In this document: positions 17,901 through 26,100 of the stretch, piece by piece | Layout: the number at the start of each line of letters is the position of its first letter | How positions within the stretch are numbered: position 1 is the stretch's first letter | DNA from: DATBLE01 sp050258035 | Lineage (GTDB): Bacteria; Actinomycetota; Thermoleophilia; Gaiellales; Gaiellaceae | Reading direction: 5' to 3' | NCBI GenBank assembly: GCA_050258035.1 | Contig: JBLMYA010000082.1 | Coordinates: 12,462 to 76,461 of the forward strand | DNA: 64,000 bases | Notes under the pieces: model-generated | Told to the model about the DNA's origin: nothing | The model's database searches: none | What the model saw: the letters and a program-made list of their open reading frames with translations, nothing else | Translations under genes and position numbers: made by a program

Positions 17901-18390
17901 TCGGTGGCGTCCGGTCCGCGGGGTACGGAATCGGCCGGAGCATCTCTTCGGCTCGGCGGTATGCCTCCTCGAGCACGTCGCCGTCCCGCCGGATCGCAGC
18001 CGGCCACCGAGGATCCTCGAGGACGCGCTGCTCGGCGCGCAGCGAGACGTTCGCATTGATCAGGGAGGTTCCACCCAGCCCGCACCCGACGAGCACGTTC
18101 ATCTCCGGATTCAGCCTGAAGTCGAAGAGGCCTACGCGCGAGCCGCGGTGTCCCGAGGACGAGTCCCACTGCATCTCCCGGGCCGCCTCGAGCTGGCTAT
18201 CCGGAAACTCGCCGGGACGGAGCTCGCGCCCGCGCTCCAGCAGGCAGACCGAGCGCCCGGCGCGCGCCAGGCGCGAAGCTGCGATCGCGCCGCCGTAGCC
18301 GGAGCCGACGACGACGACCTCGTACCGGTCACGCAGACGCTCGAGGGGAGTCGAGAGGAGGGGGAGCATCAGTACCGGCGGTCGAGCCAT
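14947..18390 (-). CDS. Fusion: GMC-type FAD oxidoreductase (cholesterol-oxidase-like) + alpha/beta hydrolase
   Basis: A 1147-residue fusion. Residues about 20-570 are a GMC flavoenzyme: dinucleotide motif VVVGSGYGGAIAASRLA, LVGCGLGGTSLINANV and the active-site region VHPLGGCVMA followed by NPLLTISAVAERA. A cysteine cluster CTGCGDC...GCNVGAK near residue 205 resembles a ferredoxin-type iron-sulfur ligand set, seen in some long GMC relatives. About 575-800 is a beta-rich linker domain. About 810-1130 is an alpha/beta hydrolase with VVLAHGLGTSSEIF and a nucleophile elbow GHCLG, where Cys replaces the usual Ser as in PHA-synthase-like enzymes. A sterol- or lipid-like alcohol is a plausible substrate. 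It is divergent from the gene at 18548 and coupled to the downstream phosphoesterase. Confidence 0.88.
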   Translation of the reverse strand: MARPPVLMLPLLSTPLERLRDRYEVVVVGSGYGGAIAASRLARAGRSVCLLERGRELRPGEFPDSQLEAAREMQWDSSSGHRGSRVGLFDFRLNPEMNVLVGCGLGGTSLINANVSLRAEQRVLEDPRWPAAIRRDGDVLEEAYRRAEEMLRPIPYPADRTPPRKLHALEASARAMGARCYRPPINVTFDGGVNNVGVEQPACTGCGDCVTGCNVGAKNTTVVTYLADAVDHGAELFTLAAVRRVERGGGAWFVHFEPLESGRERFRAPSLFLAADVVVLGAGALGSTEILLRSKAEGLPLSDRVGERFSGNGDVLGFGYNNDSAINGVGFGTTRDGQEEVGPTITGVIDLREQPKLDDGFVIEDGAIPSGLAAFMPAFLAGSTRFVGVDTDRGDATREAQRELESVVRGARRGAVHNTQTYLVMAHDDGAGRMRLEDDRVRISWPGVGRLPIFEQIDRRLREATAAHGGTYLKNPLWTRLTGRDLITVHPLGGCVMAERAEDGVVDHRGRVFSSGAGHDVYDGLLVVDGATIPRPLGVNPLLTISAVAERAVALLARERGWNIDYAFRPVPMRVQETTRVGLRFTERMVGTFSTEGGEESPLEFTVTVVADDLDALVQESEHRARLFGTVTAPALSADPLMASDGEFQLFVADEDRVSTRQMRYRMRLTSEEGRTFFFHGRKVIRDDPGFDLWGDTTTLHLTVYDGPDDRSTTFGHGVLRIDPRDFLRQLRTMEVTGAPSLLARLRGQARFGRFFAGILFDTYGGVFARSAALAPAAPVRKRRELRAPAPEVRFATAEDGVQVRLTRYPGGERGPVVLAHGLGTSSEIFTVDTVETSLTEFLVAAGYDVWLLDLRTSSALSRPQAPSTLDDLAVRDWPAALMAVRDGSGREDVQVFGHCLGATTALCAVLAGAEGVRSIVAASAGLHLVVPRLERIKGALRAASVARVTGMSMPAAFEAEETDRTSRAWDRLLKLHPIEHEERCSSVVCRRATFLYGIPYEHDRLNPSTHDTVHEFFGAADQGILRHVRRAARRDRLVTANGADAYLPLLGRLTQPILFVHGAEDAVFSAAGTRTTYEALLQHNPGGSYALRELQEYGHLDPIIGKDAAGDVFPIVLDHLERTGATAGRPGGELADVAPGQESQPC

Positions 18391-18547
18391 CCTAGGCGAT
18401 CCGCACCGAATGTGACAAGCGCCGGAGCGACTCTTGACCCAGGCGTGCCGACGGCGCGGGCGACGCCTGACCGGGGCACACGGACAGGAGGCGTGGGGAA
18501 CGCTTGGGAAGACCTGCCGCCGGCGATGCCGCGATCATCTCGGTGCG

Positions 18548-20026
18548 ATGCACGACCGCTACGACGTCGTCTGGGCCTGGCAGGGCGAGCGAAACCGCTC
18601 CGGAGAGCTGAAGTTCGGGTCCGGGTATCTCGCAATCGACGGCCGGGGCAGGGACGTGAGCCGAGCATGGCTTGCCGCCGAACAGCTGACCTCCGTCCGC
18701 CGGGCTGGCGAAGCCGACCGACTGCGAGACCTCCCGACACTCGCGTTGCGGACGGGAGAGAGAACGCTGTTTGTCGCACCGTTCGAGGTCGATCGACTGC
18801 GGCACCTGTCCGAGTGCCTCCATGCCTTTGCGATGGTGGAGCGCCCGGCACGGCCGTTGCGCCTGCTGGTCGCGGGTGGCGGAGTTGCCGGGCTCGAGGC
18901 GACCCTGGCCGTCCGCGAGCTCGCCGGCGACCGTGTTGCGACCACCCTCCTGTCCGGCCAGCGACACTTCAGCTACTCGCCGTTGACGGTACTGGAGCCG
19001 TTCGGCGGACAGGTCCCACGGATATCGCTCGACCTCTTCGCGTCCGAGCTCGGGGCGAGGTTCAGGCTCGAGACGCTCGCCGCCGTGGACTCGGAACGAC
19101 GTGTCGCGGTGACGCGCTCCGGCCATGAACTCGAGTACGACATCCTGCTGGTCGCTCTCGGTGCGCGGCCGCGGCCGGCGTTGCCCGCTTCCCTGACCTT
19201 CGGGCCGGAGACGACCGCTGCCTTCGTCGCGCTGATCGAGGAGATCGAAGCGGGGCGCGTGGGATCGATCGCATTCGTGGTGCCGAAAGGAGTCGTCTGG
19301 CCGCTGCCGCTCTACGAGCTGGCCCTGATGACGGCGAGGCACGAAGCCGCGTCGAAGCGAGCGTCCATCACGTTGGTCACCAGCGAGAGAAGGCCGCTCG
19401 GTCTGCTCGGCGCGGAGGCCAGCCGAGTCGTCGAACGCCTGCTCGCCGAGCTCGGTATCCGGGTGCTCGCGAATCGCGATGCCGTGCGGGTGGAACCGGG
19501 CTCCCTCGTCCTGGCACAGGACGAGCGACTGCCGGCCGAGCGTGTGATTGCCCTGCCGCAACTTGAAGGCCCGTTCGTACCCGGTCTGCCGCACGACGCA
19601 GCCGGCTACCTTCCGACCGACCGATTCGGTCACGTGGGAGTGCTCTCGTCGGTCCTCGCGGCGGGAGACGCCACGGCGTTCCCGATCAAGCAGGGCGGCA
19701 TTGCGGCCCAGCAGGCGGAAGTCGCCGCGAGCGTCGTCGCGGCGCGGGCGGGAGCACACGTCGTTCCGGAACCCTTCGATCCGGTGGTCGAGGCCCGGTT
19801 GTTCACCGGGAGCGAACTCCTCCACTCGCGCTCGAAGATCAACGTCGGCGTCGGCGAAACATCCCTCGTCTCGAGCGAGGACTACCGCCACCCGTTGACG
19901 AAGATCGCCGCGAGGCGTCTTTCGAGATATCTCTCCCAGCATGCTTGTCCCGATCCGGCCGCCGCACCGTTCGGCGGCACCGAGGAGTCTCGACCCCGCC
20001 CGTCCGGCGGGACGCCACAGCCGTAG
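18548..20026 (+). CDS. FAD/NAD(P) oxidoreductase (NDH-2/SQR-like) with extra N-terminal domain
   Basis: A 492-residue protein. Residues 100-440 form a pyridine-nucleotide-disulfide-type flavoprotein: first dinucleotide motif LLVAGGGVAGLEATLAVREL, then GQRHFSYSPLTVLEPFGG (a type II NADH dehydrogenase/sulfide:quinone reductase feature), ILLVALGARPRP and VLAAGDATAFPIKQGGIAAQQ. No obvious CxxC disulfide pair is visible, so it is closer to NDH-2-like enzymes. Residues 1-95 contain Trp-rich beta sequence (YDVVWAWQGERN...RTLFVAP) resembling a PH-like fold and are not part of the usual enzyme. The ATG at 18548 is chosen because sequence further upstream looks untranslated. It is divergent from the GMC fusion and convergent with the alpha/beta hydrolase at 20081. 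Confidence 0.82.
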   Translation: MHDRYDVVWAWQGERNRSGELKFGSGYLAIDGRGRDVSRAWLAAEQLTSVRRAGEADRLRDLPTLALRTGERTLFVAPFEVDRLRHLSECLHAFAMVERPARPLRLLVAGGGVAGLEATLAVRELAGDRVATTLLSGQRHFSYSPLTVLEPFGGQVPRISLDLFASELGARFRLETLAAVDSERRVAVTRSGHELEYDILLVALGARPRPALPASLTFGPETTAAFVALIEEIEAGRVGSIAFVVPKGVVWPLPLYELALMTARHEAASKRASITLVTSERRPLGLLGAEASRVVERLLAELGIRVLANRDAVRVEPGSLVLAQDERLPAERVIALPQLEGPFVPGLPHDAAGYLPTDRFGHVGVLSSVLAAGDATAFPIKQGGIAAQQAEVAASVVAARAGAHVVPEPFDPVVEARLFTGSELLHSRSKINVGVGETSLVSSEDYRHPLTKIAARRLSRYLSQHACPDPAAAPFGGTEESRPRPSGGTPQP

Positions 20027-20080
20027 CGATCCGTCGTTGTGCGACGCCCGTGATGTCGTCTGCGCCAAGACGAACGACGC

Positions 20081-21229
20081 CTACGGCGACTGGGCCGGGA
20101 CGGCCCCGTCTGACCTGTGCGCGCCGACCGAGGAGTGCGCGCCGAGGAACTCGAGCAGGCGCGGGAAGACCTCGCGCGCCACGTTCTTCCCCATGAACAC
20201 GTCCTGGTGCCCGTACGTCTCGAAGACGTGCAGCTCGGTGTTCGTGCAGCCGCGCGCTTGCAGCATTCGGTGCGTCACGAGCTGGGAGTTGGTGAAGATC
20301 TGGTTCGAGCGGCCCGTGATCAGCAGCACCGGCGTGTCGATGTCGTGGGCGTGCTCGAGGTAGTCGTCCGGGAGCGTCCGATATCTCGGGTCGCCCGGCC
20401 GGAACTTGACCGCGTGCCCCGCCTCGACCATGCGCCGCACATGGCGGTGGTAGTTGAGGCTCGTGCCGCCGTAGAGGTCGCCGCCCCGGCGGTGCGTCAC
20501 CTCGTCGAGGTTCTCGTGCCGGTACAGCGCCGGGAAGCCCGTGCCCCACATCATGCTGAGCATGTGGCAGGCGGGCACGTCGCATTCGCGGTGCACGGCC
20601 GAGACGACCTTCGAGATCAGCTTCCCGACCGTCGCGCCCCGGTCCGCGCTCCACAGCGGGTTGATGTACTCGATCCCGAGCAGGCCCTCGATGATCGGCG
20701 GCGCGACCTTGATCTTCAGCGACGAGAAGCGGCGGATGCGCGGCGTCAGCGAGACGCTGTTGGAGATCACGCTGGCGATGCCGTCGACCGCCTTGCCGTA
20801 GAGGCTCATCATGAACGCGACCGAGCCCAGGCAGTGGCAGATCACGTGGACGCGCGCCGCGTCGCCGACGGCGGCGCGAAGGGTCTCGAGCGCCGCGGGG
20901 AAGTCGTAGAGCGCGACGTCGTCCATCGTGTAGACGTGGCGCCTGAGGTTGTACGCGAACCGGTTGCTCATCCGGAAGTCGAGCGTCCAGACGTCGCCGA
21001 ACCCGTGACGGTGCAGGAAGGTGACCAGGTTCTCGTGCTCCGGCATGATGAACATGTCGGACGAGGTGGTCAGCCCGTGAACGACGAGGACGACGTCGTC
21101 GGACGGCTCCCGGCAGAACCGCAGCATGCTCAGCCCGAGCTTGTCGGCGGTGCTGAACCAGTGCGTGGTGATCTCGGCGTCCCTCACCCCGTCGAGCGTG
21201 TACAGCGGAATCTCTCGCTCCATGCTCAT
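20081..21229 (-). CDS. Alpha/beta hydrolase with Cys nucleophile
   Basis: A 382-residue alpha/beta hydrolase related in sequence to the C-terminal half of the GMC fusion nearby (both have VHGL/AHGL-T/GTSS at the oxyanion turn, a YNLRRH or similar lid and a Cys elbow). The nucleophile elbow reads ICHCLGSVAF, i.e. G-x-C-x-G-like with Cys; the acid and base would be in the LITGRSNQIF and ETYGHQDVFMG regions. Polyhydroxyalkanoate synthase-like and thioester-forming hydrolases use this Cys. No PHA granule gene is seen, so the substrate remains open. The ATG at 21229 is close to a second in-frame ATG two codons downstream. It is divergent from the FAD oxidase at 21370. Confidence 0.85.
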   Translation of the reverse strand: MSMEREIPLYTLDGVRDAEITTHWFSTADKLGLSMLRFCREPSDDVVLVVHGLTTSSDMFIMPEHENLVTFLHRHGFGDVWTLDFRMSNRFAYNLRRHVYTMDDVALYDFPAALETLRAAVGDAARVHVICHCLGSVAFMMSLYGKAVDGIASVISNSVSLTPRIRRFSSLKIKVAPPIIEGLLGIEYINPLWSADRGATVGKLISKVVSAVHRECDVPACHMLSMMWGTGFPALYRHENLDEVTHRRGGDLYGGTSLNYHRHVRRMVEAGHAVKFRPGDPRYRTLPDDYLEHAHDIDTPVLLITGRSNQIFTNSQLVTHRMLQARGCTNTELHVFETYGHQDVFMGKNVAREVFPRLLEFLGAHSSVGAHRSDGAVPAQSP

Positions 21230-21369
21230 GCCTCCACGTCGAAACAGTCCGCACGTACGGTGTCGCGAACCCCGACGTTACCGTGTTTGCCCGCGGTGCC
21301 CAAGCCCGTTGACAGCCGCCGGGAACGCGCGTAGCTTCGGGCACCCGGCCGAAGCAATCGAGGAGGAAC

Positions 21370-22830
21370 GTGCGAAAGCGGACCCGCGCCGCGCGGGCAT
21401 ACACCTCGCCCGCGTCCTGGCGCTCGCGAATCTCCAGCCACGAGGCGTTCGCCCACGACAGCATCGAGAGCCTCGGCTACGACTGGGAGCGGGTCGCCCA
21501 CCCGGACCTGCAGCCGCGGCCGCCGTTCAAGGTCTACCTGCCGACCAGCGTCGACGACGTCGTGCGCGCGGTCCAGGAGGCGCGCAGCCTCGGGGAGCGC
21601 CTCGTCGTTCGGAGCAGAGGCCACTCGAGCAACGACCTCGTCGTCGCGGAGGGCGGAGCCGTCATCCTCCTCCAGGGGCTCGACCGGGTGCTCGAGGTCG
21701 ACGAGGAGCGGCTCACGGCGACCGTGCAGGCGGGCTGCGTCTCGGCGGAGGTGGACGACCTGCTCGCCGAGCGCGGGCTCGGGCTGCCGGTGGTCGGAGA
21801 CCACGCCGACATCACCGTCGGCGGCTTCGCCTCCGTCGGCGGCATCAACGCCGCGTCGCACCGCCACGGGATGTTCGTCGACAACGTGCTGCGCCTCGAG
21901 TACGTCGACTGGAACGGCGACGTCAACACCTGCGAGCGGGGCGACCCGGAGTTCAACCGCCTCCTCGGCGGCCTGGGCCGCTGGGGCGTGATCACCAGCC
22001 TTACCCTTCGGATCGAACGGGCGGACAAGTACGGCACGATCCTGCGCAACGTGCAGCGCCACTACCGGTCGTTCGACCGGTTCGTGGCGGAGAGCGGCCG
22101 GCTGCTCCTCGAGCCGCCGCCGGAGGCGCTCTACGAGCGCGGCTTCTGGCTCGACCTGCCGCGCCGGGGCGGGGGCAGCATCGGGCTCGGTCAGTTCTCG
22201 GTCTTCACGGAGACCGAGCAGACCGGCTGGGCGCGTCTCCGCGACACCCTCGCGCACGGCTATCTCCACGGGCTCGGCTACGCGGCGGGGCGGCTGCCGC
22301 GGCGGCTCGACGAGCTCGGCAAGATCCTCGGCACGCTCGGGATCCTTTTCTCGCCGCGGTACGGCAGCGTCAAGAACGTCGAGTACTTCGCCGAGAAGAT
22401 CCTCGACTCGACAGTCGGCGACCCGGTCCGGATGTTCGTCGTCCTGCTGCCCCTCGACGTCTACGGGGCGACGTTCCACGAGTTCTGGCACCTGATGACC
22501 GGCTACCGGGAGCGGTTCGGATGCTTTACGTACATCTCCGTCTACGTGAAGGGCATCGACTCGGCGTACCTCGCGGCCGCGGGGCGGGCCGGCCGCTTTG
22601 CCGAGGTCGTCTTCTATGTCGGCATCGAGCGGAAGCGACTGACAGCCGATCTGACCGATCGCCTCGTCTCCGAGCTCGACGATCTCTGCATCCGCCACGG
22701 TGCGCTGCGCTACATGCACAGCAAGACGGTCAAGGACCCGGAGCGCGTGCGACTGATCGACCCGAACGCCTACTGGACCGATGGGGCAGCACAGCCGGAA
22801 GCGTCGGATCGGACTGCGGGGCGCGACTGA
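21370..22830 (+). CDS. FAD-linked oxidase (PCMH/VAO-type)
   Basis: A 486-residue oxidase of the p-cresol methylhydroxylase/vanillyl-alcohol oxidase fold. The flavin domain covers residues 50-230 with VVRSRGHSSNDLVV (His commonly bound covalently to FAD), LPVVGDHADITVGGFASVGGINAASHRHG and GRWGVITSLTLRIE; the rest is substrate cap. It oxidises an alcohol, amine or sugar using oxygen or a dye-like acceptor. The GTG start is preceded by a strong AGGAGG. The first 20 residues are basic (RKRTRAARAY) and could be a membrane- or export-related tail, but no clear signal peptide is seen. The cupin gene follows after 74 nt and is likely related in function. Confidence 0.88.
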   Translation: MRKRTRAARAYTSPASWRSRISSHEAFAHDSIESLGYDWERVAHPDLQPRPPFKVYLPTSVDDVVRAVQEARSLGERLVVRSRGHSSNDLVVAEGGAVILLQGLDRVLEVDEERLTATVQAGCVSAEVDDLLAERGLGLPVVGDHADITVGGFASVGGINAASHRHGMFVDNVLRLEYVDWNGDVNTCERGDPEFNRLLGGLGRWGVITSLTLRIERADKYGTILRNVQRHYRSFDRFVAESGRLLLEPPPEALYERGFWLDLPRRGGGSIGLGQFSVFTETEQTGWARLRDTLAHGYLHGLGYAAGRLPRRLDELGKILGTLGILFSPRYGSVKNVEYFAEKILDSTVGDPVRMFVVLLPLDVYGATFHEFWHLMTGYRERFGCFTYISVYVKGIDSAYLAAAGRAGRFAEVVFYVGIERKRLTADLTDRLVSELDDLCIRHGALRYMHSKTVKDPERVRLIDPNAYWTDGAAQPEASDRTAGRD

Positions 22831-22861
22831 GGGTGCGACGCGCGTCGCGGCCCGAAGACTT

Positions 22862-22898
22862 CTATACTCGCGCGTCTGGCCCTCACTACCTGCGGGAG
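22862..22898 (+). promoter_or_regulatory. Promoter -10 and ribosome site of cupin gene
   Basis: A consensus-like TATACT lies at 22863-22868 and GGGAGG at 22893-22898, followed by GTG at 22905. The cupin gene can therefore be transcribed on its own, with a leader of roughly 30 nt, besides read-through from the oxidase gene. No clear -35 hexamer is visible. Confidence 0.45.
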
Positions 22899-22904
22899 GC
22901 TGGC

Positions 22905-23501
22905 GTGGCACATGCTGGCAAGGTTGCGGAGAATCCGGTCACCGGCGAGCGCATGGTCTTCCTCGCGACGGCGGCCGAGACGGACGGCGAGCTTCTCCGC
23001 TTCGACCACTTTCTGAAGATCGGCGGCTTCGGGCCGAACGAGCACATCCACCCCCGGCAGGAAGAGCACTTTCGCGTCGTCAAGGGGACGATGGGAGTCG
23101 TCCTCAACGGGACGGAGCACGTGATCGAGGAGGGCGGCGAGATCTCGGTGCCGCCCGGCGCGCGGCACACGTGGTGGAACGCCGGCGACGTCGAGCTGCA
23201 CCAGGTCACCGAGTTCCGGCCCGCGCTCTCCTTCGAGGTGTTCGCGGAGACGCTGGCGGCGCTCGGCCGCGAACGGGGCGTGTACAAGGGGCTCCCGCTG
23301 ACGCTGCAGTTCGCGGTTCTCTCGTCGAAGTGCAAGGACAACGTCTACGTGACGAAGCCTCGGGTCCCGGTCTTCCTCCAGAAGCTCTTCTACCCGGTGC
23401 TGGCTTTGATCGCACGACCGTTCGGCTACCACAGGCGTTACCTCGAGTACGCGTTGAAGCCGTCGGCGGGCTCCGCCGGAGAAGCCGCCTCCGTCACCTA
23501 G
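22905..23501 (+). CDS. Cupin-domain protein with hydrophobic C-terminal segment
   Basis: A 198-residue protein whose first 115 residues form a cupin barrel. Motif 1 is seen in NEHIHPRQEEHFRVVKG (His-x-His...Glu...His metal ligands) and motif 2 in ISVPPGARHTWWNAG. It likely binds one metal ion and a small ligand. Residues 150-175 contain LFYPVLALIARPFG, a hydrophobic stretch that may be membrane-associated. The start is a GTG with GGGAGG seven bases upstream. It follows the FAD oxidase and may act on its product or protect it. Function cannot be named from sequence. Confidence 0.8.
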   Translation: MAHAGKVAENPVTGERMVFLATAAETDGELLRFDHFLKIGGFGPNEHIHPRQEEHFRVVKGTMGVVLNGTEHVIEEGGEISVPPGARHTWWNAGDVELHQVTEFRPALSFEVFAETLAALGRERGVYKGLPLTLQFAVLSSKCKDNVYVTKPRVPVFLQKLFYPVLALIARPFGYHRRYLEYALKPSAGSAGEAASVT

Positions 23502-23834
23502 AGGCTTGATGTGAAACGGCGGCTGGGGTCGCAGGGACCCGGCCGCTGTTGACGAAGGAGGGCTTCCAGACGTGTCCCCTCGAGACGGGCCTCGAGATGA
23601 CGGCCGATCTGGAAGCCCTTGTCGTTGCAGCCGGGGAGGCCGGCCAGGCTCTCGGACGCCGAGCTGGTCGCGCTGCAGGCTGCGGGAGCTGGTCCGCCGC
23701 GAACACGCGAGCCGAATCGGCAAGACGTGCAAAGCGGGTGAAGGCTACGGGCACACGGCGCGCCACGACGCCTCCGTTCACGCCGAAGGCCGATTGGCGT
23801 CAACCTGTTGCGAATCACTGCGCCGAGAGACGGA
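23502..23834. other. Gene-free stretch with long nested inverted repeat
   Basis: No convincing coding sequence is seen in these 333 nt. GGGCTTCCAGA (23560-23570) is perfectly repeated inverted as TCTGGAAGCCC (23608-23618), and the loop contains two CTCGAG copies that can pair, giving a two-level hairpin just after the cupin gene. It may terminate the cupin transcript or stabilise its 3' end. The rest is anonymous. Confidence 0.4.
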
Positions 23835-25124
23835 TCAGCTACCGGGCTTCAGCGTCCAGAGGACGGCGTGCACTTTCCCGCTCGTCGTCTCCGACCAGCC
23901 GATGATCTGGCCGCGCTCGTTGATCCCCGCCGCCTGGGACTTGCCGCCGAGCGTGCCGAGATTTGTCAGTTTGCCGTTCTGCCAGAGGAACGCGTGCCAG
24001 ACGTGCTCGCCGTTCCTGTCGGTGGCGCGGGTGGCGGCCCAGCCGACGATCTGGCCGCGGTCGTTGATCGCGGTCGGCTCGCTGAGGTCGCCGCCGAGGG
24101 TGCCCAGGTCACGCATCCGGCCGTTGCTCCAGAGGAACCCATGCGACTGCGCGGCGGTCGTCATCGCCTGCCCGGTCACCTGGCCGCGCGCGTTGATCGC
24201 CACCGCTCGGCTGAACTCGCCGCCGAGCGTGCGAAGGTCGCGCATCTTCCCTCTCTGCCAAAGGAACGCGTGCTCGACGAACATCCCGTTGAGCCAGCCA
24301 CTCTTCTCGGCCTTCGTGATTATGCTCGCCGACCCGACCACCTGCCCGCGGTCGTTGATCGCGGTCGCACCACTGCGTGGCCCGCCAAGCGTGCCGAGAT
24401 CGCGCATCGTCCCGTTCTGCCAGAGGAAGGCGCGGTGGTTCAGGGAGCGGTTCGTGCTCGGCACCCCGGCCTTGGAGGTGCCGACAGCCAGGCCGCGGTT
24501 GTTGATGTCAACCGCGTTGGTGTGCACGCCGCCGAGCGTGCCGAGGTCAGTCAGCTTCCCGTTCTCCCACAGGAACGCATGGCAGGCGGTGCCGACCTCA
24601 CGGCAGCTCTCCCCGACGATCTGGCCGTGCTCGTTCACATCGACGGCGTAGCTGCTTTCCGTCCCCGACTTCTCGACGTAGCCAAGCGTGCCGAGGTCGA
24701 TCGTCTTCCCCTCCTGCCAGAGGAAGGCGTGCGTGACATGGTGGCCGGTCTTCGCGATCGGCTTCAGGTCGGCCTGACCGGCCACCTGGCCGCGGTCTGT
24801 AATCGCGGCAGCCCAGCTGCCCGGACCGCCGAACGCGGCTCCGAGGTCACGCATCCTGCCCTTCTCCCACAGGAACGCGCGCGTGACCGGGAACCGCTTG
24901 TCGAGCACGACGACCGTCTGTGCCGTCTCGCTGAGCACGACCACCTGACCCCGCTCGTTGATCGCTACCCCCCAGCTCTGCTTCCCGCCCGGCCACGTGC
25001 CCAGGTCTCGGATCACCCACCGCGCCTGCACCGACCCAACCGCACCGCCGGCGCCAGACACAGCCAGCACACCTGCCGCTACCACGGCGGCGACACTCAC
25101 GACCAGCGACACAGGGCGCGCCAC
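23835..25124 (-). CDS. Secreted HAF-repeat protein
   Basis: A 429-residue exported protein. After a signal sequence (VARPVSLVVSVAAVVAAGVLAV, cleavage near SVQA) it consists almost entirely of about eight imperfect repeats of 35-45 residues with the pattern HAFLW-x-x-G-x-x-x-DLGTLGG ... A-x-x-IN-x-RGQ-x-VG, the 'HAF' repeat of probable extracellular proteins. These repeats resemble beta-propeller blades in length, so a secreted propeller is a reasonable inference. GTG 25124 is chosen since GAGGGAG lies just upstream and the signal peptide begins there; the frame stays open about 89 codons further upstream without protein-like sequence. Function unknown; it is convergent with the cupin gene. 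Confidence 0.88.
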   Translation of the reverse strand: MARPVSLVVSVAAVVAAGVLAVSGAGGAVGSVQARWVIRDLGTWPGGKQSWGVAINERGQVVVLSETAQTVVVLDKRFPVTRAFLWEKGRMRDLGAAFGGPGSWAAAITDRGQVAGQADLKPIAKTGHHVTHAFLWQEGKTIDLGTLGYVEKSGTESSYAVDVNEHGQIVGESCREVGTACHAFLWENGKLTDLGTLGGVHTNAVDINNRGLAVGTSKAGVPSTNRSLNHRAFLWQNGTMRDLGTLGGPRSGATAINDRGQVVGSASIITKAEKSGWLNGMFVEHAFLWQRGKMRDLRTLGGEFSRAVAINARGQVTGQAMTTAAQSHGFLWSNGRMRDLGTLGGDLSEPTAINDRGQIVGWAATRATDRNGEHVWHAFLWQNGKLTNLGTLGGKSQAAGINERGQIIGWSETTSGKVHAVLWTLKPGS

Positions 25125-25515
25125 GGCGTCTCCCTCATGCAGAAGGCTGACCCGCACCTGCCCCTCATGCATCAGGGGCGTCGCTGATCGCCCCGGGACG
25201 CTCCCTGGCCCGGGTTCGGTCCACCCCCATCGCGGCTCCGCGTAGGAGCGGTATGGAGGGCAAGAAGACACCTGACGCCGGCGGCACGTAGCTCGGCCTT
25301 CGTCACCGGCTGATGCAGCCTGAGAGGACCGCCTGCTGCCCCTGGGGCAAAGCTGGAAAAGCGTTCGCTTCCGGTGGGAAGCGAGGATCACCTAGAGGCT
25401 GATTGATGCTCGCGGCGTTCGAGCCCGCCCGACGGCGCGTGGCCGATTACACAACTTCCCCGATGGCCGTTCCCCATGCGGGGCGACAATAGATGCAAGA
25501 GAGGAGGTGAATCTC
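25125..25515. other. Divergent intergenic region with small hairpins
   Basis: This stretch separates the HAF gene from the anchored NTF2-like gene. CCCCT-CATGCATC-AGGGG (about 25158-25175) and CCCC-ATGC-GGGG (about 25474-25485) can fold. GACAAT at about 25484-25489 is a possible -10 for the plus-strand gene, which has a strong ribosome site GAGAGGAGG at 25499-25507. No coding sequence is supported. Confidence 0.35.
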
Positions 25516-26070
25516 ATGTCGACGATGAGTCATCTTCCGCAGACTCATGTGCATCGGCCTCTCGCCAACCGGTGGCTCGTCGCGGTGGTCGTGCTGGTAG
25601 CCGCCCTCGTCGGCTTGAGCGCGTGGGTGATCGTCGATCGCGTCGCGTCGTCATCGAGCGTGGCGCCGAAGACTCGGACACCGGATCTGGCATCGCCCGC
25701 GATCGTGACGATGCTCAAGAATCGTCTTGCAGCCCTGAACAGCGCAGACGCCAAGGCCCAATCCGCCTACTACACACAAGACGCAGTGCTGAACGACGTC
25801 CTGTCGGGTAGTCCCTCGGACCCGCAGCCGCTCGTCACGGGCAACGAGGCGATCGGCCGTTACAACGCGGGGCTGGTGAACACCTACACGTTCCGACTCG
25901 AGTCGGTGCCCCCGATCATCCAGTACGGCCGCACAGTGCTCGAATTGGCAAAGGTGTCTGGCGATCCGGAACCCATCTTGCTGCTCGTCTACAGACTCGC
26001 AGCGAACGGGAAGATCTCGTACGAGTGGGTCTTGCCCGCCGGTAAGACCGCCGCAACCCCCTTCGGCTAG
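25516..26070 (+). CDS. Membrane-anchored NTF2/SnoaL-like protein
   Basis: A 184-residue protein with a short cytoplasmic N-terminus (24 residues), one strong membrane segment (WLVAVVVLVAALVGLSAWVIV), and an extracytoplasmic domain from about residue 60. That domain has NTF2/SnoaL-like features: RLAALNSADAKAQSAYYTQDAVLNDV, then VTGNEAIGRYN, the usual helix plus 'something-added-to-group' turn. NTF2-like domains bind small ligands or act as isomerase-like enzymes. ATG 25516 is picked because the strong ribosome site ends 8 nt before it; an ATG three codons further (25525) is possible. Stands alone; convergent with the SRPBCC gene. Confidence 0.75.
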   Translation: MSTMSHLPQTHVHRPLANRWLVAVVVLVAALVGLSAWVIVDRVASSSSVAPKTRTPDLASPAIVTMLKNRLAALNSADAKAQSAYYTQDAVLNDVLSGSPSDPQPLVTGNEAIGRYNAGLVNTYTFRLESVPPIIQYGRTVLELAKVSGDPEPILLLVYRLAANGKISYEWVLPAGKTAATPFG

Positions 26071-26100
26071 GCGGGAACGTTCACATCAAGCCTCGGATCC

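Noticed and set aside
15694..19128. Very long open frame on the plus strand opposite the GMC-hydrolase gene
   Set aside because: It is a GC-rich shadow of the real gene: no family motifs, no start context and Arg/Val/Glu-biased sequence.
23835..24990. Regular direct repeats, considered as a CRISPR or tandem-repeat array
   Set aside because: They are the coding repeats of the HAF protein, imperfect and in frame, without spacers of constant length.
23494..25400. TCACCTAGAGGCT occurs at 23494-23506 and again at 25388-25400, flanking the HAF gene like a target-site duplication
   Set aside because: A 13-mer repeated in 64 kb is expected by chance many times; no transposase or inverted ends accompany it.
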